From: an uncultured Eggerthellaceae bacterium
GTDB lineage: Bacteria; Actinomycetota; Coriobacteriia; Coriobacteriales; Eggerthellaceae
Length of the DNA: 7,032 nt
Assembly: GCA_946631805.1 (NCBI GenBank)
Contig: CAMPAJ010000082.1
Coordinates: forward strand, 1-7,032
Direction: 5' to 3'
Position numbers and translations under genes: made by a program. The notes under the pieces were generated by a model, which made no database searches, had not been told where the DNA came from, and worked only from the letters and a program-made list of their open reading frames with translations. Position 1 is the first letter of the stretch, and each line of letters begins with the position of its first letter. This document shows, one piece after another, positions 1 through 4,684 of the stretch.

Positions 1-669
1 GGCCACCTCCTTCTGCACCATGACGGTCGCGCTTTGCAGGAATTCGAACCGCTGCAGGTAATCCAGCACGATGGTCGCCGCCACGGCATAGGGCAGGTTG
101 GAAACGAGTTTGTTGGGAAGTGCGCGCGCAGCGTCGCCTTGCCCAGCTGGAGCGTGCAACCCCTCGGCGTCAGACCCATGAGCGGAGCCTCCATCCCGAG
201 CGTCAGGAGCCTCGCCGCCTTTATCCTGCTCGGCACCCGCAGCGGCATCGTCGGCGCATTGACCACCCGCGACGCCCAGCGCCTCGCGCAAATGCTCTTC
301 CCGCAAATCAAGGCCATCCATCTCGAGCAGCGTGAACGAGCCCAGCCAGGGCGCGAGCGTATCGCGCAGCACGGCCGGCAGGTCGTGGTCCATCTCGATG
401 GACGTGACGTGTCCCGCCTTCTGCAGCAGCGCCGACGTGAGCGTGCCGATGCCGGGACCCACTTCCAAGATGCTATCGGTCGGCTGAATGTCGGCCAACT
501 CGACGATCTTGCGCACAACGTCGTCGTTGACCAGGAAGTTCTGACCAAGCGCATACTTGGTGTACAACCCATGCCGCTCGAGCACCTCGCGCGTCGCCGA
601 CGGCGTGGCATAGGGTGAAAGGCGCTTGCTATCCCGAGCGTTTGACGGAGCGGCATCCCTGCTAGCCAC
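1..669 (-). CDS. rsmA: 16S rRNA (adenine-N6,N6) dimethyltransferase RsmA/KsgA, 3' end outside the window
   Basis: RsmA uses S-adenosylmethionine to dimethylate two adjacent adenines in the 3' terminal helix of 16S rRNA during small-subunit assembly in the cytoplasm. 223 codons are visible. Family motifs appear in order: GQNFLVND (residues 42-49), the SAM loop ILEVGPGIGTL (67-77), the acidic strand end SIEMD (90-94), the catalytic NLPY (191-194) and QKEVA at the window edge. I chose the GTG at 669-667 because AAGGGAGG (682-675) lies 5 nt upstream. No ATG is available in this frame before the conserved core. The start overlaps the end of the upstream flavodoxin gene by 8 bp, so the two are probably translationally coupled. 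An oddity is a stretch of about 52 residues (132-183), rich in Ala, Gly and Asp, between the acidic motif and NLPY. E. coli KsgA has no comparable insert there. The identification is secure; the C-terminal domain is not seen. Confidence 0.96.
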   Translation of the reverse strand, partial: MASRDAAPSNARDSKRLSPYATPSATREVLERHGLYTKYALGQNFLVNDDVVRKIVELADIQPTDSILEVGPGIGTLTSALLQKAGHVTSIEMDHDLPAVLRDTLAPWLGSFTLLEMDGLDLREEHLREALGVAGGQCADDAAAGAEQDKGGEAPDARDGGSAHGSDAEGLHAPAGQGDAARALPNKLVSNLPYAVAATIVLDYLQRFEFLQSATVMVQKEVA

Positions 670-1774
670 GACGACCTCCCTTGCGGTTCGACGCCGATTT
701 GCCACTGGAGCCTTTGCTGCGCGAAGGCGCACCTCCTCGCTGAGCGCCGACCCCGCCGGACGCCTTGCCTCTAGAGGATGCATTTCTGCGATTCGCGAAC
801 TCGCCTCCCGATGCCGACCTTCCCTTTTCGGAACCCTTGCCGTGCGCGGAAGCTAAAGAGGGCTTGCCTTGCGAAGTCACTCTTCCACGCCCGCCGTTAG
901 CGCCCTTGCGATCGCCCTGCCGTTTTGCATCGCGTCCGCCCTCGCGCTTGGCGGAGCCGCCGCCCTTAGCAGAGCTTCCCTTTGCGCCCGTCAAATCGAG
1001 CTTCGGCCTGGAGCGGGAACCGTTTTGAGCTGTGCGCGAGCGCTGAGCAGCTGGCACTGCGTCGGATTGCCTGCTTTCTATTTCTCGCTCCTTATCCCCA
1101 TCGAGGTGACCAGCGTCAGCGCGGGCAGTCACCTCGAGAGCCCCATCGTCGACGTCGCCCTTGGGGCGCCCAGAGGGAAGCGGCAGCGAAACCTCGACCT
1201 CGACGGCCTCAGCGGCGATTTCGCCCTGCTCGGAAATCTTTCCGACCCAATCCAAGATGCGCTCCAACCCAAAGCCGGCAAGCGCGAGCGGCGCCTTGAC
1301 CTCGCTCACGAGCGGTCCGTAGCCGTGAGGGTCGCCGCCTTCGCCCACGACGTGCAGCTCCAGAGGCCGCTTGGGCAGGATGGGACCGTCTTCGGTGTAT
1401 TTCCAGAAATACGGCTGCAGGCGATCGAGCAGGCATTTCATGGGCGCCGGGGCGCCGCTGAAGTACACGGGGCACACGACGCTCAGCGAATCGGCATCGT
1501 CGAGCAGATCGTAAACCATCTGCATGTCGTCGTCGAACACGCAGCGGTGGCGCGGCTCGGTCACCTCGTTGCCATCATCGTCCTTGAACGTGACGTCAAT
1601 CTTTCCGCGACATGCGTTGCAGCCGATGCAAGGACCGACTTCGATTTCGCTCACTGGAACGAGGAACAGCTCGTCTTCAGGCCGCTCGTCGATATTGGCC
1701 TCGAACAGCATCTCGGCCAGATGCGCGCTCCGCCCCGCCGTGCGCGGCGACCCCACTATGATGACCCGTTTCAT
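662..1774 (-). CDS. flavodoxin-fold NAD(P)H-dependent FMN reductase-like protein with a long basic tail
   Basis: This 370-residue protein belongs by sequence to the flavodoxin / NADPH-dependent FMN reductase superfamily; its substrate is unknown. Residues 1-185 form the catalytic domain: a beta strand and FMN phosphate loop (MKRVIIVGSPRTAGRSA), CIGCNAC (Cys49, 52, 55) with a further Cys78, then the DDDM and PVYFSGAPAP segments typical of this family. The CxxCxxC pattern recalls iron-sulfur flavoproteins, but cluster binding is not shown. Residues 186-235 are acidic, and 236-370 are a low-complexity Gly/Ser/Lys/Arg-rich tail that looks disordered and nucleic-acid binding. The open frame extends upstream to 1891, but the ATG at 1774 starts exactly at the flavodoxin strand and has a purine-rich AAAGAGAG just upstream. 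The gene overlaps rsmA by 8 bp, which suggests one operon and perhaps a ribosome- or RNA-associated role (inference). Confidence 0.85.
   Translation of the reverse strand: MKRVIIVGSPRTAGRSAHLAEMLFEANIDERPEDELFLVPVSEIEVGPCIGCNACRGKIDVTFKDDDGNEVTEPRHRCVFDDDMQMVYDLLDDADSLSVVCPVYFSGAPAPMKCLLDRLQPYFWKYTEDGPILPKRPLELHVVGEGGDPHGYGPLVSEVKAPLALAGFGLERILDWVGKISEQGEIAAEAVEVEVSLPLPSGRPKGDVDDGALEVTARADAGHLDGDKEREIESRQSDAVPAAQRSRTAQNGSRSRPKLDLTGAKGSSAKGGGSAKREGGRDAKRQGDRKGANGGRGRVTSQGKPSLASAHGKGSEKGRSASGGEFANRRNASSRGKASGGVGAQRGGAPSRSKGSSGKSASNRKGGRRG
675..682 (-). promoter_or_regulatory. ribosome binding site that fixes the GTG start of rsmA
   Basis: AAGGGAGG on the minus strand, 5 nt before the GTG at 669. 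It lies inside the last codons of the flavodoxin gene, so translation of that gene passes over it. This supports coupling and a GTG start. Confidence 0.8.
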
Positions 1775-1804
1775 GGCTCTCTCTTTCTTTTCCCAAACCG
1801 CGCG

Positions 1805-1834
1805 ATGAGTCGCAGATGAGCTCATGCGACCCAT
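1805..1834. promoter_or_regulatory. dyad repeat, copy 1, upstream of the flavodoxin-rsmA operon
   Basis: ATGAGTCGCA, a 10-bp spacer, then TGCGACCCAT. The arms are complementary at 9 of 10 positions. The spacer with its adjoining base forms a smaller palindrome, ATGAGCTCAT (1816-1825). It ends about 31 bp before the flavodoxin start. A second copy with the same arm and spacer length lies at 1914-1943. It is likely an operator, or a leader hairpin if transcribed. Confidence 0.55.
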
Positions 1835-1913
1835 TCTGTGGCCGTGCTGCCAAACCGCTCGCGCTGCTCGAGGCGCAAGCGTCGTCTTCACAACTAGCCC
1901 ACTACGCTGCCCG

Positions 1914-1943
1914 ATGAGCCGCAGTTACGTTCTTGCGACTCGT
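1914..1943. promoter_or_regulatory. dyad repeat, copy 2, upstream of the flavodoxin-rsmA operon
   Basis: ATGAGCCGCA, a 10-bp spacer, then TGCGACTCGT. The arms are complementary at 8 of 10 positions. Its half-sites match copy 1 closely (ATGAG[T/C]CGCA and TGCGAC[C/T]C[A/G]T), while the spacers differ, which is what a protein binding site would look like. The two centres are 109 bp apart. No bound protein can be named. Confidence 0.5.
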
Positions 1944-2027
1944 TACGCGTCCGCGCTGCAAACGCGCTCCGCGCCGCGGGTACCACCAGCGCTACCAGCG
2001 CCGTCTGCGCTCGCCATCACGACGTTG

Positions 2028-2036
2028 TGGTATACT
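2028..2036 (+). promoter_or_regulatory. extended -10 promoter for a short plus-strand RNA
   Basis: TGG followed by TATACT fits an extended -10 element (TGn-TATAAT). I see no convincing -35 at 17 bp, which extended -10 promoters can do without. It predicts a transcript start near 2043 and a transcript that meets the hairpin at 2078-2106. Confidence 0.4.
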
Positions 2037-2042
2037 GCTATT

Positions 2043-2112
2043 GGCAGCGCCCGCACACGGGTGATGCTAGGTTGCTAGGGCCGGTCGTCGCTAAACTTGC
2101 CGGCCCTTATTG
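2043..2112 (+). ncRNA. candidate short RNA, possible type I antitoxin, convergent to the small membrane-protein gene
   Basis: The region between the extended -10 at 2028-2036 and the hairpin at 2078-2106 would give an RNA of about 70 nt. It holds a small hairpin CCCG-CACA-CGGG (2051-2062) and ends in a GC-rich stem followed by a T-rich stretch. It has no reading frame of note. Its 3' part is complementary to the last codons and stop of the minus-strand gene at 2091-2246. That is the arrangement of Gram-positive type I toxin-antitoxin pairs such as txpA/RatA and bsrG/SR4. The RNA is inferred from these signals alone. Confidence 0.35.
2078..2106. terminator. GC-rich hairpin, probable bidirectional terminator
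   Basis: GGGCCGG (2078-2084) and CCGGCCC (2100-2106) form a perfect 7-bp stem with a 15-nt loop, plus a possible extra A-T pair outside. On the plus strand TTATTGTTT follows, as in an intrinsic terminator. On the minus strand the loop contains the TAG stop (2093-2091) of the small membrane-protein gene. Confidence 0.6.
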
Positions 2113-2246
2113 TTTGCCTTCATCATTTTATTTCTTCGCTTGCGTTGGCGGAACTTATCGAAACGATATTCGGCGTATGCCGCTATCGAGCAGGCGCTGC
2201 CCGGAATTCCCAGGACGACGATTGCTGTGGATATCAACTCGCTCAC
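2091..2246 (-). CDS. small membrane protein (51 aa), candidate type I toxin
   Basis: No family is recognised. The GTG start at 2246 is chosen because AGGAAGGAG lies 6 nt upstream; the frame is open further up to 2285 without a better ribosome site. After a short polar start (SELIS) comes a hydrophobic stretch of about 20 residues (TAIVVLGIPGSACSIAAY), then a strongly basic tail (KFRQRKRRNKMMKANNKGRQ). One membrane helix followed by a charged tail, near 50 residues, is the general plan of type I toxins (Fst/Ldr and TxpA-like). A convergent promoter and shared terminator hairpin at its 3' end fit that reading. The leader has a TGTAG-GAAA-CTACA hairpin directly before the Shine-Dalgarno sequence, and GGAA/TTCC (2260-2247) could fold over that sequence, as in translationally silenced toxin mRNAs. 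The ORF could instead be a non-toxic small membrane protein or chance coding. Confidence 0.45.
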   Translation of the reverse strand: MSELISTAIVVLGIPGSACSIAAYAEYRFDKFRQRKRRNKMMKANNKGRQV

Positions 2247-2260
2247 GGAATGCTCCTTCC

Positions 2261-2274
2261 TGTAGTTTCCTACA
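2261..2274 (-). promoter_or_regulatory. GNRA-capped hairpin before the ribosome site of the small membrane-protein gene
   Basis: On the minus strand TGTAG and CTACA pair around a GAAA loop. The hairpin lies immediately upstream of the AGGAAGGAG ribosome site. A second perfect hairpin, CGGCAG-N6-CTGCCG, lies further upstream at 2290-2307. Both would be in the 5' leader. Confidence 0.4.
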
Positions 2275-2367
2275 ACCCGGAACATCGCCCGGCAGCGAAC
2301 ACTGCCGTTGACAATCGTAGCATACAGGACGTCGGGCTACGGTTCTTATCAGCGGAAAGCCGGGGTG

Positions 2368-2393
2368 ATTTCGGCTGCTACGCACGCCGAAAT
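2368..2393. repeat. inverted repeat upstream of the LRR gene promoter
   Basis: ATTTCGGC (2368-2375) and GCCGAAAT (2386-2393) are perfect 8-bp arms with a 10-bp spacer. GGGG and CCCC further out could lengthen the structure. It lies about 30 bp upstream of the TATAAT at 2424, so it may be an operator or an upstream terminator. There is no T tract on either side. Confidence 0.4.
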
Positions 2394-2423
2394 GCAGTTC
2401 CCCATGGTCACAATTCAATCGTC

Positions 2424-2429
2424 TATAAT
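2424..2429 (+). promoter_or_regulatory. -10 box for the LRR gene
   Basis: A perfect TATAAT lies 80 bp before the LRR start codon. The sequence at the -35 distance (CCCATG) is poor, so activation by a protein may be needed. Transcription would begin near 2436 and give a leader of about 73 nt. Confidence 0.4.
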
Positions 2430-2442
2430 CGGTAGCGTGCAT

Positions 2443-2467
2443 CGACCAGTTCTTTTCCACCTGGTCG
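2443..2467 (+). promoter_or_regulatory. leader hairpin of the LRR mRNA
   Basis: CGACCAG (2443-2449) and CTGGTCG (2461-2467) form a perfect 7-bp stem around an 11-nt pyrimidine-rich loop. It sits near the predicted 5' end of the mRNA and ends about 30 nt before the ribosome site. It may stabilise the mRNA or regulate it. Confidence 0.35.
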
Positions 2468-2508
2468 CAAAGCACGTCTGAACACTCCGTACCACGAAGG
2501 AGGGACTC

Positions 2509-3648
2509 ATGGACACTTCCCGTAAGAAATCTGGTTTGATCGCGTTCGCGTTTTTGCTCGCTTTGGGAATCGCGATGGCGCTGCTCCCCACCCGCGCGTA
2601 TGCCGGCGGTTTCGTGAAGGACCTGAACGACATTGAGCTCAGCTACTTCAAATACTATGAAGGAAGCCCGAAACTCGATAAACAGCCCACGTACAAGGGT
2701 TTCCGCTACATCAAGTGCAAAGGCGGCGTCGCCATCCAGTACGTCGGCAAATCGAAGTCGGTCACGGTGCCGGCCAAACTTAAGGGCAAGAAGGTCGTCG
2801 CGTTCAGGTGCTGGTATGGCGGCCTGACTAAGCTCAACACGAGCAAAGCTGTTTACCTGGAATTCCTAGGCTGCATCGGCAACAAGCTCACAAAGCTCGA
2901 CATATCGAAGAATACAAAGCTCAAATGCCTCGACTGCCGCTTCAACAAGCTGAAGAAGCTCGACATCTCGAAAAACAAGAGCTTGACGGCACTCGGAATC
3001 AGCAAGAACGCGATATCCAAACTCGACGTTTCAAAGCATGCAAAGCTTTCCGAGCTGTTCTGCTCGAACAACAGCATCTCGAAACTGAACGTGTCGAAGA
3101 ACAAGAACCTGACGAAGCTCGACTGCTCGTTTAACAAGTTGAAGAAGCTCGATGTGACGAAGAACACGAAATTGAAGGCGCTGGCCTGTGCGGGCAACAA
3201 GCTTACGAAGCTCAACGTCACCAAGAACACCAGGCTCATCAGTCTCATATACAACGCAAACAAAGTCGGCAATATCAATTTGAAAAAGAATACGAAGCTC
3301 ATTGAGCTCGGTTGCAGCGAGACGGGCGCCACGAAACTCAACGTAGCCAAATTCCTCAATCTCCGAGCGCTTTATTGCTCAGGCAATAGACTCACCACAC
3401 TCAACGTGTCGAAAAACATCAAGCTCGAGCAGCTCCTTTGCGATCATAACAAGCTCACGAAGCTCAATCTGGCAAAGAATGCTAAGCTCCGGTACATAAA
3501 CTGCAGCTACAACAAGCTCAAAGCTCTGGACTTGACCAAGAACAAAAAGCTCCAATCGGCCGACTACGACCACAACAGCTTCACTTCGGCAAAGCTGCCC
3601 GCCTCGCTGAGCGCGCGGGCTACGCTGCAAGTTGGTACCGCCGCATAG
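2509..3648 (+). CDS. secreted lysine-rich leucine-rich-repeat protein
   Basis: This 379-residue protein is probably exported. Residues 1-32 are a clear Sec signal peptide: RKK, a hydrophobic core, then a likely cleavage after AYA. Residues 64-101 (GFRYIKCKGGVAIQYVG..., VTVPAKLKGKKVVAFR) resemble the lead-in module of BspA-type surface proteins. Residues 118-353 hold eleven 21-residue repeats of the type L-x-x-L-x-C-x-x-N-K-L-t-K-L-d-V-s-K-N-t-K, with a partial one at each end. The C-terminus (354-379) carries no LPXTG motif, membrane helix or binding domain, so the protein is likely released or held by charge. The start has AAGGAGGG a few bases upstream. The protein is very rich in Lys and Asn, and the gene is visibly richer in A+T than rsmA or tatD, suggesting acquired or fast-evolving DNA. 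A role in adhesion or host contact is inferred from the family only. Confidence 0.85.
   Translation: MDTSRKKSGLIAFAFLLALGIAMALLPTRAYAGGFVKDLNDIELSYFKYYEGSPKLDKQPTYKGFRYIKCKGGVAIQYVGKSKSVTVPAKLKGKKVVAFRCWYGGLTKLNTSKAVYLEFLGCIGNKLTKLDISKNTKLKCLDCRFNKLKKLDISKNKSLTALGISKNAISKLDVSKHAKLSELFCSNNSISKLNVSKNKNLTKLDCSFNKLKKLDVTKNTKLKALACAGNKLTKLNVTKNTRLISLIYNANKVGNINLKKNTKLIELGCSETGATKLNVAKFLNLRALYCSGNRLTTLNVSKNIKLEQLLCDHNKLTKLNLAKNAKLRYINCSYNKLKALDLTKNKKLQSADYDHNSFTSAKLPASLSARATLQVGTAA
2860..3567 (+). repeat. 63-bp tandem coding repeats of the LRR gene
   Basis: Eleven in-frame units of 63 bp encode the 21-residue leucine-rich repeats, with a partial twelfth. AAGCTC and AAGAA recur in phase. The landmark cysteine recurs every 21 residues (122, 143, 185, 206, 227, 269, 290, 311, 332) and is replaced by Ile or Tyr in units 3, 7 and 12. 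The copies have diverged, so the array is not a fresh expansion. Confidence 0.8.
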
Positions 3649-3653
3649 GGGTC

Positions 3654-3682
3654 GCAGCAAAAGGGGCGGCCATCTTTGCTGC
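3654..3682 (+). terminator. first hairpin after the LRR gene
   Basis: GCAGCAAA (3654-3661) and TTTGCTGC (3675-3682) form a perfect 8-bp stem with a 13-nt loop, 5 bp after the stop codon. No T tract follows, so it may protect the mRNA end or act with the next hairpin. Confidence 0.45.
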
Positions 3683-3689
3683 ATCGAAC

Positions 3690-3720
3690 GGGGAAGCCGG
3701 GCAATCGCTTTAGCTTCCCC
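3690..3720 (+). terminator. second hairpin after the LRR gene, probable terminator
   Basis: GGGGAAGC (3690-3697) and GCTTCCCC (3713-3720) form a perfect 8-bp stem with a 15-nt loop. ATTTCCATTCTT follows, which is T-rich but interrupted. It separates the LRR gene from the Hip operon promoter. Confidence 0.5.
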
Positions 3721-3758
3721 ATTTCCATTCTTGCATCATCACCTGATCATTTCCTCTA

Positions 3759-3787
3759 TTGTATGAATATAACTTATATGTTATATT
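3759..3787 (+). promoter_or_regulatory. promoter of the Hip-type operon
   Basis: TTGTAT (3759-3764), 17 bp, then TATATT (3782-3787) make a good sigma-70-type promoter. Transcription would start near 3794, only about 12 nt before the AGAGGGAGG ribosome site. It lies almost wholly within the inverted repeat at 3762-3791, so a bound repressor would block it. Confidence 0.55.
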
Positions 3788-3791
3788 CATA
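3762..3791. promoter_or_regulatory. perfect 12+12 bp inverted repeat, probable operator of the Hip-type operon
   Basis: TATGAATATAAC (3762-3773), a 6-bp spacer, then GTTATATTCATA (3780-3791). The arms are perfectly complementary. It covers the promoter of the operon whose second gene encodes an XRE helix-turn-helix. HipB proteins are known to bind palindromic operators and repress their own promoter, so autoregulation is the natural reading. Confidence 0.7.
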
Positions 3792-3805
3792 GACCCAAGA
3801 CTTAA

Positions 3806-3813
3806 GAGGGAGG
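3806..3813 (+). promoter_or_regulatory. strong Shine-Dalgarno sequence with no start codon behind it
   Basis: GAGGGAGG at 3806-3813 is in good position relative to the predicted transcript start. At the expected spacing (about 3819-3822) the sequence reads ACT TTC AAA. Between the in-frame TAA at 3803 and the ATG at 3899 the kinase frame has no ATG, GTG or TTG. The only near-cognate codons are ATA (3836), CTG (3848) and ATC (3881). Confidence 0.6.
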
Positions 3814-3898
3814 CACTTTCAAAGCCGTAGCCGACATACAGCCAGCCCTGCAGGACCTTACGCATCTCGAATGGTCAGAATCGATCACGAGCTCGGCA

Positions 3899-4684
3899 AT
3901 GGGCGGGTCGTATCTCAAGGCCCGTTTTGGCGAGGGCGCTACCGCCACGTACTACAAGCTCTCGTGCTACGACGAAATTAACGGGGTGTATGGGCACGAA
4001 TGCGTTAACGAGCTTATTGCATCGCGCCTTATGGATGCGCTTTGCATCGAGCATGTTCCATACAAACTCATACATGCGCAGGTCTTAGTTGATGGCAAGG
4101 TGTTCAAAACGTGGCTTTGCGAATCAACGTCGTTTCGCAAGCCGGGCCAGAGCAAGATGTCGCTCGCCCGATTCTACAGCCTCAACCGTTTGCCCGAAGA
4201 GGGCCACTTGGAATTCTGCGAGCGTTTCGGCTGGGGTCCCAGCATACATAAAACTATGCTTGTGGACTACCTTATCGCCAACCGAGACCGGCATGGCGGC
4301 AACCTCGAAGTCCTTAAGGATCGCAATGGGCACGTGCGCTTGGCGCCCCTGTTCGACAACGGCCTTTCGCTGTGTTTCTCGACCTTCCAGGCCCCGCAGC
4401 TGGCCAACATCAATCCGACAAGCGACATCGTGTCGAACAATTATTTGGGCACGCGCTCGCTCGAGCAAAACCTCCTGCGCTTCGTTCCGTCCAATCTCGG
4501 CATTGGCAGGCTAACCGAATCGCACAAACAGGTGCTTTTCGACGGGCTGGCGCCCGCGCTTAATGATGCCGTTCAGGGAATTTCGGGACGTGAATTCGCG
4601 CAGTTCCTGTGGCATATGATTTGGGAAAGGTGGCGCCAGTATGAGGATTTTCGCGATAGCGGACGCCTCCAAGCGCAAAGCTGA
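3899..4684 (+). CDS. HipA-like serine/threonine kinase, C-terminal lobe only (HipT-like)
   Basis: The product matches the kinase part of HipA proteins, which phosphorylate tRNA-charging enzymes and arrest growth; the target here is unknown. From the ATG at 3899 it has 261 residues. Visible motifs are YYKLS (Lys20, ATP binding), GHECVNEL (31-39, the helix with the paired Glu), DYLIANRDRHGGN (123-135, catalytic Asp130 and metal-binding Asn135) and LAPLFDNGLSL (148-158, the DFG-like Asp153). No HipA N-terminal subdomain is present. The frame stays open upstream to 3806 and encodes LEWSESITSSA just before this Met, which reads like the phosphate-binding loop. The true protein therefore probably starts earlier, but no standard start codon exists there. 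The ATG itself has a weak ribosome site. The gene overlaps its partner by 44 bp. With all catalytic residues present it is probably an active kinase if the full N-terminus is made. Confidence 0.8.
   Translation: MGGSYLKARFGEGATATYYKLSCYDEINGVYGHECVNELIASRLMDALCIEHVPYKLIHAQVLVDGKVFKTWLCESTSFRKPGQSKMSLARFYSLNRLPEEGHLEFCERFGWGPSIHKTMLVDYLIANRDRHGGNLEVLKDRNGHVRLAPLFDNGLSLCFSTFQAPQLANINPTSDIVSNNYLGTRSLEQNLLRFVPSNLGIGRLTESHKQVLFDGLAPALNDAVQGISGREFAQFLWHMIWERWRQYEDFRDSGRLQAQS

Noticed and set aside
34..618. Plus-strand ORF of 194 codons
   Set aside because: Antisense of rsmA, whose motifs are unmistakable on the minus strand.
869..1819. Plus-strand ORF of 316 codons opposite the flavodoxin gene
   Set aside because: A high-GC antisense shadow. 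The minus-strand frame shows clear flavodoxin motifs and this one shows none.
1892..2027. tRNA or other structured RNA gene in the gap upstream of the flavodoxin gene
   Set aside because: No cloverleaf or conserved T-loop could be found; apart from the dyad repeat at 1914-1943 I see nothing supportable there.
2308..2313. TTGACA, a perfect -35 box on the plus strand
   Set aside because: No -10-like sequence is found 16-18 bp downstream, and the next plus-strand gene starts about 200 bp further with its own TATAAT.
2155..2475. Minus-strand ORF of 106 codons
   Set aside because: It overlaps the small membrane-protein gene in another frame, spans the hairpins and LRR promoter, and has no recognisable domain or ribosome site.
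2853..3359. Minus-strand ORF of 168 codons rich in Phe, Ser and Leu
   Set aside because: It is the antisense of the AAG-rich LRR repeats; the hydrophobic look comes from reverse-complemented Lys codons, and there is no ribosome site.
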